Part shown: in pieces, positions 1 through 10,640 of the stretch | How positions within the stretch are numbered: the first letter of the stretch is position 1 | How the letters are laid out: the number at the start of each line of letters is the position of its first letter | Assembly: GCF_047948215.1 (NCBI RefSeq) | Contig: NC_134465.1 | Location: 45,966,946 to 46,030,945 of the forward strand | Reading direction: 5' to 3' | Source of the DNA: Lycorma delicatula | Taxonomy: Eukaryota > Arthropoda > Insecta > Hemiptera > Fulgoridae | DNA length: 64,000 nt | Position numbers and translations under genes: made by a program | The notes under the pieces: generated by a model | Seen by the model: the letters and a program-made list of their open reading frames with translations, nothing else | Told to the model about the DNA's origin: nothing | Databases searched by the model: none

Positions 1-514
1 ACATTTTAAAAATTATTGAGTATATATATTTTGTAATTTATTAAATTTAAAAAATACGCGTTAGTAATGCGTAAGTAATCAATATGCGAAAGACTTTATT
101 TAATTGATTTACATAACAGACTCTCTGGTAGTTGAAACTTTAATATTAAGTACAACGTATAGAAAGTTAAAAATAAAAAATTGTTCGTTATATAATAATA
201 AAGTCATAAAATTATATGGCAATCAATTACATATATATATATACATACTATTTCATCAGCATTTTTTTTTTATCGTACGGTATACATATTTCTGTTGTTA
301 TTAAAATTAATTATTACTATTATCTTTTCTGATAAGATCACTATAGTTTCTCCCAGAAATATCCTTCCAATCTTGGGCAATGATGTTAAAGTCTTAGACC
401 GGATGTTTCTATTTTTGCGTCAACTTGATTTTACGTATAAAATTTGATATTGTTGCATATATGTTTTTTATTGGAAGAGTTTTTAACGTGTTAGCTTTTT
501 CTGTTTTTATATTT
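1..514. other. AT-rich sequence, no feature recognised
   Basis: Low-complexity AT-rich DNA with short A and T runs and scattered stops in all frames. I see no coding region, RNA or repeat boundary before the Rep-A repeat starts near 515. Confidence 0.6.
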
Positions 515-866
515 GTTTTTTACATTCTTGTACGAAATAAAGGAAGTATTGAGATCGCGAAAAATTTCGGTTTTCAGATTTCAACGGAAATATCCATTTT
601 GACCAGTTTCGGCGTGACGTTTGTATGTATCTTGCATAACTCAAAAACGATTAGCCGTAGGATATTGAAATTTTGCTTTTGGATTGTTGTAACATATAGT
701 TGTGCACTTCTCCTTTTGATTGCAATCGTCTGAACCAAAAGTGTCCAAAAAGCCCAAAATCCAAAATAAATTGGATTTTTCTAACTGCGTAAACAGCCTT
801 CATTTAAAGCTTTTCAACGATATATCCAGTGGTATTTATTTTCATTCCTTCCATAATTATAACCAA
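515..866 (+). repeat. Rep-A interspersed repeat, left half (copy A)
   Basis: First half of a family (Rep-A) also present at 26930-27806, 42046-42895, 43290-43865 and 43885-44125. Shared landmarks are the start cttgtacgaa.taaaggaag, the block ttcaacggaaatatcc, the phrase aactcaaaaacgattag and the ccaaaagtgtccaaaaa block. The copy is interrupted at 867 by an RTE-like LINE and resumes at 2185. Copies with both ends suggest short terminal inverted repeats (acttccttgtacg / cgtacaaggaagt). The family has no coding capacity that I can see; class unresolved. Confidence 0.75.
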
Positions 867-2184
867 TTTTTTTTTGTCTTCAGTCATTTGACTGGTTTGA
901 TGCAGCTCTCCAAGATTCCCTATCTAGTGCTAGTCGTTTCATTTGAGTATACCCTCTACATCCTACATCCCCAACAATTTGTTTTACATACTCCAAACGT
1001 GGCCTGCCTACACAATTTTTCCCTTCTACCTGTCCTTCCAATATTAAAGCGACTATTCCAGGATGCCTTAGTATGTGGCCTATAAGTCTGTCTCTTCTTT
1101 TAACTATATTTTTCCAAATGCTACTTTCTTCATCTATTTGCCGCAATACCTCTTCATTTGTCACTTTATCCACCCATCTGATTTTTAACATTCTCCTATA
1201 GCACCGCATTTCAAAAGCTTCTAATCTTTTCTTCTCAGATACTCCGATTGTCCAAGTTTCACTTCCATATAAAGCGACACTCCAAACATACACTTTCAAA
1301 AATCTTTTCCTGACATTTAAATTCATTTTTGATGTAAACAAATTATATTTCTTACTGAAGGCTCGTTTAGCTTGTGCTATTCGGCATTTTATATCGCTAC
1401 TGTTTCGTCCATCTTTACTAATTCTACTTCCCAAATAACAAAATTCTTCTACCTCCATAATCTTTATTCCTCCTATTTTCACATTCAGTGGTCCATCTTT
1501 GTTATTTCTACTACATTTCATTACTTTTGTTTTCTTCTTGTTTATTTTCATGCGATAGTTCTTGCGTAGAACTTCATCTATGCCGTTCATTGTTTCTTCT
1601 AAATCCTTTTTACTCTCGGCTAGAATTACTATATCATCAGCAAATCGTAGCATCTTTATCTTTTCACCTTGTACTGTTACTCCGAATCTAAACTGTTCTT
1701 TAACATCATTAACTGCTAGTTCCATATAAAGATTAAAAAGTAACGGAGATAGGGAACATTCTTGTCGGACTCCCTTTCTTATTACGGCTTCTTTCTTATG
1801 TTCTTCAATTGTTACTGTTGCTGTTTGATTCCTGTACATGTTAGCAATTGTTCTTCTATCTCTGTATTTGAACCCTAATTTTTTTTAAATGCTGAACATT
1901 TTATTCCAGTCTACGTTATCGAATGCCTTTTCTACGTCTATAAACGCCAAGTATGTTGGTTTGTTTTTCTTTAATCTTCCTTCTACTATTAATCTGAGAC
2001 CTAAAATTGCTTCCCTTGTCGCTATACTTTTCCTGAAACTAAATTGGTCTTCTCCGAACACTCCTTCCACTCTCCTCTCAATTCTTCTGTATAGAATTCT
2101 AGTTAAGATTTTTGATGCATGACTAGTTAAACTAATTGTTCTGTATTCTTCACATTTATCTGCCCCTGCATTGTTTGGTATCAT
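867..2184 (-). mobile_element. RTE-like non-LTR retrotransposon, copy 1 (5'-truncated, nonsense-broken)
   Basis: Reverse-transcriptase half of a LINE. Reading leftwards from 2184 the frame encodes the RT palm (EEYRTISLTSHASKIL, then FIDVEKAFDNVDW), an in-frame TAA at 1885-1887, then GVRQECSLSPLLFNLY (usual G changed to E) and the catalytic FADD box. A C-terminal domain follows, ending RAASNQSND. The stop codon lies about ten bases before the poly(A) tract, so the 3' UTR is nearly absent, a habit of RTE-clade LINEs. Flanking 11-bp duplications attataaccaa (856-866, 2185-2195) prove insertion into Rep-A. No endonuclease domain is left. Three relatives lie at 31953, 39950 and 57000. Clade assignment is inference from layout and motifs. 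Confidence 0.88.
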
Positions 2185-2518
2185 ATTATAACCAAATGAA
2201 ATTTTAATTAATAAAATATTTGGATCTTATAAAGAGAAGGCACACCGGTTCGAATTAGATTTCTTTTGTTTTTTTTAATTTTTTTTTTTTTTTTTTAATT
2301 TATATATATATTTATTAATAATTAATAACCTCTGATTGTAAAAATATTTTTACGATAAATACTAATTCAATAATAACAATAAAACACAATTATGACAAAA
2401 TATCAGAAGTTATTAATGAAATAAAATTTTATCTACTTTTAATTAGAAAAAAAAATGTTTATGTAATTTAATAGGCATACACGGAAGTCATCATGCGGTG
2501 TCCACATCAGATTTTTCT
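2185..2518 (+). repeat. Rep-A interspersed repeat, right half (copy A)
   Basis: Continuation of the repeat split by the LINE at 867-2184. It keeps the family phrases gaaattttaattaa, atatttggatctta, the poly(T) stretch and the terminal ggtgtccacatcag block seen at 27806 and 44119. Joined to 515-866 it gives a unit of about 680 bases. Confidence 0.75.
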
Positions 2519-2818
2519 ATTCAGTTATCCAAGAAGGGAACCTTTACACCTCCTTCGGAATTTGTTAAATTCTATTTATTTTAATTAAATTTTATATATA
2601 TATTTTTTTGTTTACGCTTTATTTTAATTCTATTTTTACGGTTGTGATATAAATTTTAAATGTATTTTAAGAAAATTTTTATTTGTAAGTTTATTTTTTG
2701 TTTAATTTTTTAGGCGAGTTTTATTTTCTGTTATTTGTTTTATAAAATCATTTTATTCCGGGCAATGATAACACGAAAGCGTTTTTCGCCGTCCAAAAAA
2801 AAAATAACGAACTAATTA

Positions 2819-3363
2819 GTTTCTACGTTGAGTACTGTTTGCCCTTCTTAGCTTCATTCTTTTTTTATATGTGACGCGTTTCAAAACCACTCCATAATTA
2901 AAACTTATTGTACTGGTACTTTTAAATTTATCTTAATTTTTATATAGCGTTTAGTCAACCCCCCTCACTATATTTGATGTCATGTCTTATCTGGCTTTCT
3001 TCTTTTTATTAATGGTTAAACTTATCTTTTCATTTTAATCTTAAACTAATTTTAAACTTATATTTTCAAACTTATCTATTTCCTGTTTTCAATAAATTGA
3101 GTTTGTTCTTATTTTCTTGAATACAGTAAATAGATAAATAAAATGAAAAAATAATGTAACCATTAATAACAAGAAGAAGGCCAGATAAGGCATGACGTCA
3201 AATATATGGAGGGGCTTTGACTAAACGCCCCTTATCTTTTATATAAAAATATCGGAAATTTAAGTGTTAGTTAAATAAGTTTTGATAATAGAGTTGTTCT
3301 GAAACGTATCAACATATAAAAAAATGAAGCTAAGAAAGGTGAATAGTACTCAACATAGAAACT
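2819..3363. repeat. Foldback element with ~240-bp inverted arms
   Basis: The left arm (about 2819-3065) and right arm (about 3125-3363) are reverse complements over nearly their whole length. Paired landmarks are agtttctacgttgagtact against agtactcaacatagaaact, gcgtttagtcaa against ttgactaaacgc, and ttatctggc against gccagataa. The spacer is only about 60 bases. No ORF is present. The shape fits a foldback or long-TIR non-autonomous DNA transposon; the superfamily cannot be told from sequence alone. Confidence 0.85.
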
Positions 3364-3405
3364 ATACATATTTTTTTTATATTTTACTAAAAACAAAATA
3401 TATGT

Positions 3406-3700
3406 ACAGAGTGTACCGTGAAGTTGAACCGGCACATTGGTAATCTACTCTATTCGTGAAAATAAGGAAAAAATTATATAAAGATGTCCTAAATGTTTCG
3501 TTTACGAATTACGGCTAGTAAAAGATTTCGCTCGGATTTCAGCTACCCCGATAAAATGCGGTCGTACTGAAATTTTTAGGATTCTACTTAAAGGGTAGAA
3601 TTAGTGATTTCTTAAGGGTTTTGACCTGAAAAATCTAAAAAAATCGGGTTTACTGCAAATTTGTTTTTTTTTTAATCGGTATCCGGTTTTTTAAAAAAGT
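3406..3700 (+). repeat. Mariner-like terminal fragment (family F), copy 1
   Basis: Begins acagagtgtaccgtgaag, a Tc1/mariner-type terminus, and continues through tactctattcgtgaaaataa, aaagatttcgctcggatttcagc and gttttgacctgaaaaatc. The same series is found at 4212 and 60145, and in diverged form at 26613, 44780 (reverse) and 15495 (reverse). No coding region remains. Confidence 0.6.
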
Positions 3701-4164
3701 TTTTACGTTTTAGGGTTCAACTATTTCATATAGATCAACTTAAAATAAGTACGTGCTTCGCACTGCTTTTGACCTTTTATCTCAGGAATGATGGGACATT
3801 AATCGTATTAATTTTTTTTTCAATATTCGTTAAAGAGTTGGGGGATTATCAGGAGAAAAGAAATTACAATCGTCTTCAGCGGCATTTAGAGAATACCTTA
3901 TTAAAGCAAATTTGTTACCTACAATGCAAATAAATAATAAAAAAATAGTTCTTTGAAACTTTTTTTGTTTTTTGTTTTTCTCTATCCCCGTTCATGTTAA
4001 ATATATATTTTTTTAAATATTTTAAAAGTTCATATAAAACTTCATATTCTGAGCTATCAAGAAATGTCTACAATCTTCATCCAGTTTACGGTATTAATTT
4101 CAGTCACACGGTTTATTTAAATTGTGTATAAGTACGAAAATACCATTCACGTAAAATGCAATTT

Positions 4165-4167
<3 letters not shown>

Positions 4168-4208
<41 letters not shown>
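4168..4208. repeat. (AT)n microsatellite
   Basis: Uninterrupted AT dinucleotide run directly before family F copy 2, as often seen next to TA-targeting DNA transposons. Confidence 0.9.
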
Positions 4209-4211
<3 letters not shown>

Positions 4212-4715
4212 TACACGGAATGTATCACGAAGTTCTCCCGGGACTTTCATAAACTTTTTCTACTCGTGAAAATAATGGAAAAGGTTTATATAAATATGTG
4301 TATATATATCTTAGGATGTTTCTTTGCGGCTAGTGAAAGATTTCGCTCGGAATTCAGGTATCCCGGTGAAATATCTTACTGATATTTTTTAGCAGGTTAG
4401 TTTAAGGCCAGAATCAGTGAGTTTTTATGGTTTTTGACCTGAAAAATCGTATAAAATAGGTCTCAGAACAGTATCTGCAAAATGTTTTGAGAAATCTATG
4501 GAGGTTTTCCCCCCATTAATTCGGGGGAAAACCTCTTTTTTAGTTTGACGTACAATACCTTTGTTAAATGGGTAATAAACATGTAGAACGTTTAAACAAA
4601 ACTTGTAGAGAATTTAATTGTGTACAAAATGGTGTAAGATTAGTTGAATAAAAAAGAAAAGTTAGAAAAACTGAAATTCTATTTATAAACTGTGCACCAA
4701 ATAAAACTGCATTAT
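4212..4715 (+). repeat. Mariner-like terminal fragment (family F), copy 2
   Basis: Matches 60145-60640 over its length: tatcacgaagttctcccggg, tactcgtgaaaataatgga, gatttcgctcgga, gacctgaaaaatcg, cagaacagtatctgca, ataacctttgttaaatgg-like text and tggtgtaagattagttgaat. A perfect hairpin at 4501-4535 is not conserved in the 60-kb copy. Non-coding 5' part of a mariner-like element is my best reading. Confidence 0.6.
4501..4535. repeat. Perfect 13-bp hairpin
   Basis: Arms gaggttttccccc (4501-4513) and gggggaaaacctc (4523-4535) are exact reverse complements around a 9-base loop. Private to this copy of family F. Confidence 0.85.
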
Positions 4716-5295
4716 ACATACAAGTTTATAAGAAATTTTTAAAAATGAGCTCGTCATTTTCAACAACTTTCACCCGAAATAAACAGCTGACATGAGATTG
4801 AAATTGTTTAAGAAGATCACAAAAATTTAGCCAAGTTTATTGTGTTTTTTTTTTTTTTAATTGTTAATAATAATGGAAAATTCTATTTTTAATTCAATTA
4901 ATGAAGGAATTGAAAACACGCACGAAATTGTCGGTCTACTTAATTTTTAAACTGCATTAAAGGCATATTGAATATATAAATAAAAACAAATAAAAAAAAG
5001 GTTTATTTAAAAGGAAACAGATTTAATTTATGTTCTTTATTACTTTTATTCTAAGATGCACACTAAATGAGTAAATTTCAAAATCAATTTTTCGATAAAA
5101 AAAAGGGGCTAACCTACTTATATATATTTAAGAAAAGAAATTACCAACTTTGGTTATAACGTTAAATCGTATAAAATTGTTTTGTCCTTTTAATTAAAAT
5201 ACTTATAAGTTAATCGTTCAAGTTTCGTTAAAACAAGTTATATCGTCTATGTGTAATAACATACAACAGATACAGATCAAGGTAATCAAATCGAG

Positions 5296-5400
5296 ATAAC
5301 CAGCTGGCTGAGTAATGGTTAAAATACTGGTTTCTAGATCAGCCAGTCTTGGGTTTGATTCTTGACAAGGGTCTGACATATTTTCATTTATAATTTCATC
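5296..5400 (+). repeat. tRNA-derived SINE head, distinct type
   Basis: A tRNA-like stretch with an A-box-like ctggctgagtaatggtt and a B-box-like gggtttgattc about 50 bases apart, followed by a short tail. It does not match the SINE-A or SINE-B/C heads elsewhere. Mismatches in the stems argue against a functional tRNA. Confidence 0.5.
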
Positions 5401-5720
5401 GTTATTAAAATTATGTTCAAGGACGCAATACTTATATATATATATTTAAAAAAATTAACAATGGGCAAAGTTGAAATAAGTAAAGCCATTTTACTTTTAA
5501 CTTCAATTATTTATTTTTTAAATTCCGTCAAGATAGTTCTATAGCTCTAGATGGGAAAGCATTTTAGTCGATGCAATTTGGACGGTTTTCACAGAATCTT
5601 TTCATTTTGACTGTTAGGGAATCCAAAAAACGGGATGGAAATTTTCCGGATGTTGGTAATGAACGTATGTGTGTGTGTTCGGTATTGGCCTCTAAATCAC
5701 CTTGTATCTCCAGACCTACT

Positions 5721-5990
5721 TTTATTTTCCTGTTTAGCCTCCAGGAATTACCGTTCAGGTATTACTTCAGAGGATGATATTGTATGAGTGTAAATGAAAT
5801 GTAGTCTTGTGCAGTATCAGTTCGACCATTCCTCCGATGTGTGCTTAATTGAAACCCAACCACCAAAGAACACCGGGATCCGCGATCTAGTATTCAAATC
5901 CGTATAAAAGTAACCGCTTTTACTGGGGCTTGAATGGTGGAACTTTCGAATTCCAAATCAGCTGATTTGGGAAGACGCGTGACCATTTAA
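5721..5990 (-). repeat. SINE-A copy
   Basis: tRNA-derived SINE in reverse. It reads, from right to left, the head with aaatcagctgatttgg, the body with the gatctagtattcaaatc and accaccaaagaacaccgg blocks, and the tail cctgtttagcctcc. The A-box end has decayed. Same family as 16431, 28381, 28912, 41568, 46981, 48970, 51684, 53691 and 56555. Confidence 0.8.
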
Positions 5991-6020
5991 TTCGTTTTTA
6001 TTTATTTTAAGTATGTTTTT

Positions 6021-6258
6021 GTGAGATTTTGGGACGTTATATTTTATGTATCAATTTGAAAGTGATTGGCGCAAAATTACGGCAGTTATCGTGTCCACAA
6101 GAAAGTGAAATATATATATATATATATATAAACTTTTGAACTGACGGTGGGTTTGGGTCTGGGGGACGTAAAACGCGAAGATATGTCGAAATTTTCAAGA
6201 ACTCGAATCATGGTACCCATTACATTAGTGGCTTTCTTATGAAATCTACCTAAGAAGA
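6021..6258 (-). repeat. Interspersed repeat family G, partial copy
   Basis: Matches 63600-63813 (same strand) and 19320-19550 (opposite strand): gggacgttatattttatgta, caatttgaaagtgattg, aaacttttgaactgacggtgg, gaatcatggtacc and the ending cttatgaaatctacct. An (AT)n expansion sits inside at 6110-6130. Class unknown. Confidence 0.7.
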
Positions 6259-6261
6259 TAC

Positions 6262-6700
6262 TCGGAATTATTATTCTGTCGTCTTAGTATTGTGATTTTC
6301 TCGATGTCCTTGTTTATTCTCGGAGTTTTTATTTCAGCTTTAAATATCTTGCGCGACAATTGTTCGGCATTTACAAAAATATTTTCTACGTTATCTCTTA
6401 TTCCTTGCAATAATGATAGTGTGTTGATTTGACAAGTTGAATTCCGTTATTCAAGTCAATAATCTTGTTTTGAAGTAGTATTAACAACGGTAGTGTAACA
6501 TTAAGAATTTTTTCACAAACCAATAATGAAACAATAAATTCAATTTTTTCTATTGCTGCGGGAAAAGCATAACCTATAGGCGATGCGATTGCTTTTGATT
6601 ATTGTGAGATTTCTTTTAAACTCACTGAAAGACATTCAAATAATTCGAGGAACACATCAATACTCGTATGACACTCAATAAATTTAGTTTCACACAAGCC
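6262..6700 (-). pseudogene. hAT transposase remnant (ZMYM1-like group)
   Basis: Translating leftwards from 6700 gives about 100 codons with a single TAA: LCETKFIECHTSIDVFLELF, then KEISQ, FIVSLLVCEKILNVTLPL and LQNKIIDLNNGIQLVKS. After one frame change it continues IRDNVENIFVNAEQLSRKIF and KTPRINKDIEKI. The series LCETRW-ERH, then VSLxVxEKIxxVTLPLSxxLQ, then IRxN is typical of the RNase-H-like core of hAT transposases related to ZMYM1/THAP12. No ATG-initiated ORF marks it because it is broken. Its edge abuts family G at 6258. Assignment rests on motif order recalled from the family. Confidence 0.65.
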
Positions 6701-7607
6701 TAAAATCGTTTTTTTGATTTCTCATGTGGTTCATACATATTCACTGCTTTTTTTTTAGCACATCGATTGCGTGTGATTTACTGGGGAAAAATCAGTTATT
6801 TAATCAAGTATCTTACTGTTTTTATGTTAAATTGTTTGAATGATTAAAGTCTTACAATTGTCGGGCGATAGGGGTTGTAGCAGCCTTAGCCCCCGCTCGC
6901 TACGTGCGTGCAACATGTATAAAATTGTTTAAAATAATATATTTTCTGTAAATAAATGTAATAAAATTTAATTTACAATAGTTTTGAGCAGTAGGGTTGG
7001 TAATAATGGTGCAGGAACACGATGTAATGATTATGTTTAAGTAATGTTGATTATTTATAGTAACTCCGTGATCATTTTCTCCTTGTTTTAATAAACATAA
7101 AATAAATATTATTCGACCTTGTGAATCCTTTAGCATAATAAAGATGAGACTGTAATTTAATTTACATTAAATTTTCCTTGTAAGTCATTTTCAAAGTCAA
7201 ATAGGAATATTATTTGCTTAAAATTTCCAAGAAAAACATATATTTAAGAGTATACATTCGTAAATATAGTATAATATTAAAAATATTTACATTAGATAAA
7301 ACTAAATCACTTATAAAATTTTTTAAAATTTTATTCAAGCATTCAGATAAGATATATTTAAAAATATTTCTTTTAAAAAACACTTGAAAGAAAGATTTTT
7401 TAAAAGTATTTTAAATTATAATTCATTTTTTTTTTTGTATTACGGTACATATTTATATAAAGGCAAGATTTTTTTCTTTTTAAATTTCAAAAGATAAAGG
7501 TTCTTATAGTTCGATCTGTATGTTAATTATAAAAAAGAGATACGCTGAATGTTTATTGGAATTAACGTTGGAAATCAGGATTACGATAAAAATGTGTTAT
7601 TTTATAG

Positions 7608-8441
7608 ATCAGCTAGCAGACCCGTCAGTCCTTCGCTATTGCTAATGAACAAAATTGAAATGCTTAACAATGAACAAATGAACAATGCTTAACAAATGAA
7701 CAAAATTGAAATTGCTTAAATGAACAAAATTGAAAGTTTGATAAAACATTAAAAAATAAACATTAAGGATCTTCACAAAATTTAACCTTTCATTTTTTCC
7801 CTTCTCCCTTTCTCGTTTTTCCCCTGTTCTCTTTCCCTTTATCTCCTTTTCCATTTCTCCTTCCCTTTCCCCATCCCATTTCCTTTTCCCTTTTTCTATT
7901 ATCCCTGTTTCCAATTTCCCCTTTTCCCATTTTACCGCGCGTAAATCGATCAAGTAGTTTTTTTCTATAGCGAACATTAAAAAACATTGCCCTTTATATA
8001 CATAGAAGAAGAAAGACAGTTTAAATATATTTTTTCGTAATTACCTCGACACCAGTGCCATCTAGCGAGTCCATTTTTCGCAAAAATATTTCTTTTCACG
8101 TAATTAATAATATAATTTGAATATGAGCCAAATCGGACACCATAAATGCAATTTTTCCAAATATCTCAACCCTAGCGCCATCTACCAGGTCCATTTTTTA
8201 CACAGGTATTGTTTTCTATGTAAGTAACACATATTCAGAATATGAGCCAAATCGGACAATAAATACAATTTTTCGATATATCTCGACCACAGCGCCACCT
8301 AGCGGGTCCAATCTAATTCAGAAACCTTTGCGGGCGTGCGCACAACAACTTACCAAAGTTTCATGGCAATCGGATTAACGGTTTATGAAGGCATAAGAGA
8401 CATACAGACAGACAAACATTCATTTTTATATATATAGATAT
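7608..8441 (+). repeat. CTAGCAGACCC repeat family, copy a
   Basis: Starts gctagcagaccc..tcagtccttcgctatt and ends catttttatatatatagat, as do the copies at 12862-13342 and 44148-44592. Contents in order are a polypyrimidine tract (7787-7935) and a set of ~118-base tandem units (8041, 8160 and a partial from 8278) each carrying agcgccacctagcgggtcc and gaatatgagccaaatcgg. The terminal tcatggcaatcggatta..ggtttatgaaggcataagag block follows. No RT or transposase is visible. The ending resembles arthropod LINE/SINE tails, but I do not assign a class. Confidence 0.75.
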
Positions 8442-8588
8442 AATTTAAAAATTATTTGGAGTCTTTGATTAAATCATATACTGTAAGAAAAAGTAATGCG
8501 CCTGAAATTGAATTTTATTGAAAAATATTATCACGATTTTCGTCGGTAGACGATTAACGAATTTCGTAGCACGGTCATCTATAATACA

Positions 8589-8850
<262 letters not shown>

Positions 8851-9060
8851 TATTTCAATATATATTCAGTAGTGGAGATTGCCGTTTGAAGCACAAACTT
8901 TAATGAATTAAATGAATAAACTGTGAACTGTGAGCTGTGAATCTCTATCACTGCATGAGCTGGGTTTGAACAAAATGATTCGAATCAATCGAACGAATAA
9001 TATTATAAAAATAATAAAATTAAATGTACGTTAAATAAAATCTATATCTACATATGGTCA

Positions 9061-9335
9061 ACGCTAAACAGAATACGGACTCAGCATGGTAGGTGCGCCT
9101 ATTTCCTGTATAAATGGGGTAAGACACCGACGCCCCTTTGTGAGTGTGGTGAAAATCAAACTATCAGACACATCACAGAAGTTTTCCCTAGGACAGCTTA
9201 TCAAGGGAATCCTGAAGAGTTCCTGATGACTACTCCAGAATCGATAGCATATATTTGTTTTTTAAATCTTTTTTCGTAATTTTGACTGTAATTGGTGTTA
9301 TGTTTTAGTGCCATACGCTAAATAAATAAATATAT
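9061..9335 (+). pseudogene. LINE C-terminal end with CCHC-type motif
   Basis: A 5'-truncated LINE tail. The frame reads a cysteine/histidine motif PLCECGENQTIRHI, then RTAYQGNPEEFL and TTPESIAYI before stops, then a short 3' UTR ending cgctaaataaataaata. The last cysteine of the expected C-x1-C-x8-H-x4-C motif is replaced by F. Such C-terminal zinc motifs close the ORF2 of several LINE clades. No RT domain remains. Confidence 0.65.
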
Positions 9336-9340
9336 CTATA

Positions 9341-9540
9341 CTATTATAAAAACAAGAAGCGGGTTTTTGTTTGTTCGGGATAAACAAAAAAAACTATTCG
9401 TTCAATTGCAACCAAAATTTTACTCATGATTCTTGGCATACTGTAACAAAGAAGGTGTTTAGATATATTTCGTCTCGACACATCTTGAAGAACTAACGGA
9501 TGGATTGCTTTCAAATTTTCAGGATACAAATAGAAATTGT
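9341..9540 (-). repeat. Interspersed repeat, copy 2 (gacttttgtttgttcggg type)
   Basis: Second copy of the repeat at 8703-8850. It begins at the end of the LINE tail and keeps gtttgttcgggataaacaa, ttcaattgcaaccaaa and ttcttgg. Confidence 0.55.
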
Positions 9541-9919
9541 ATATAATACAAATTTACATTTGTATTATACCATGGAAGGTTTTAAATCACAGACAGAGTT
9601 CCTAGTTCCCTTGAAGGTTAAAATATTAAAAATATTCATTATTTCTTCACCCCCAAGGAGGGTGAAATTGTAAATTAAGATATTCATTAAGAGAAAGAAA
9701 GATTAATCCTTTTACTTCATTGTTATATTTCTGCCTCTGTGACAAAGAAATAAGTTATGAATTTCTCATCTTCAAAGTTATGAATACTTTAGTTATTATT
9801 AATCTACCTCTTTCGTAATTTACCTTCTTTTTCAAATTTCTATAAATCTTGTGGATAGGAAGAGCTTCTACACAACCTCTCCTATTTCAAAACTTACAGT
9901 AAGATAAAATAACCTAGCA

Positions 9920-10640
9920 ATTGGGACTCCTCCGGAAAAGGAGACGCATTGCTCCCTCCTTACAGGTAGTGCCCCGTTGTGGCGTATTCCTGCTAGCCTA
10001 TTAAAGAGTTAGCACCGAAAGGACTTCAGTGGACGGTCTGAAGGGGAATTACGTCGGGAGGACAGGCTTTATAAGCCTAGCCTTCCGCGGTCGGCCCATG
10101 AAATGGGTTCGATAACGCTGGTTTAACAACGGATTGGAATGCAATTAAATCCGTCTTAAATTCACTAAAATAATAATAGACAAAACTTGAAAAATTAGAT
10201 CCGAGATTAAAAAATAACCCTTTTAAAAACAAGCCCGATTAGAATGATCCAGCAGCAAGGGACTCTGTCCAGGTTCTGCGATAAAGTAGGGAGTAATAGA
10301 CTCCTGCCAACTTTGCATTCCATTCCATTCCATATAAATCTTGTATACTTTAATTGTTATTTAAATAACAATAGTATTATTCTCACAATCAAAAGGATAA
10401 TGAACAGTGCGGGAGTCCAAGGGTCAGGGCCCTCTGGGTAGACGGAAATGGCACTGAAGGGAACCCTGCGGGTGTCCAAGGCAAGGCGCCGTCCCTGTGC
10501 GACACGGGAATGGCAAGAAAGCGAACTCTACGGCCCTGGGATAGGCTATCACTGATTTGACTCCGAGGTTCGCCTGGGCTGACCTGGCCCCTGAGGGTGC
10601 AGGTGGCTAGCCAGGCCGGCTAGTGTATATACACACACAC
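9920..10640. other. GC-richer island, unidentified, retroelement-like
   Basis: Base composition rises sharply relative to both flanks. Text such as gactcctccggaaaaggaga, ttccgcggtcggcccatgaa and gcctgggctgacctggcccc looks like a LINE untranslated or gag-like region, and a weak frame near 10130 reads DWNAIKSVLNSL. An AT-rich patch (10320-10400) divides it. It is not rRNA: I see no conserved rRNA core. No second copy in the window. Confidence 0.35.

Noticed and set aside
425..733. 102-codon hydrophobic frame resembling a membrane protein
   Set aside because: Lies in Rep-A; other Rep-A copies have stops at the same place. Hydrophobicity comes from T-rich DNA.
720..1085. 121-codon plus-strand frame
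   Set aside because: Starts in Rep-A and runs antisense through the LINE; crosses the insertion junction, so it cannot be an old gene.
7642..7987. Lys/Arg/Glu-rich minus-strand frames of 65-111 codons
   Set aside because: They arise from the polypyrimidine tract of an interspersed repeat that also occurs at 12390 and 44286 without a conserved frame.
10315..10335. cattccattccattcc satellite-like run
   Set aside because: Only about three units; too short to call a satellite.
9920..10640. Possible rRNA fragment
   Set aside because: Composition suggests it, but no conserved rRNA core sequence could be read.
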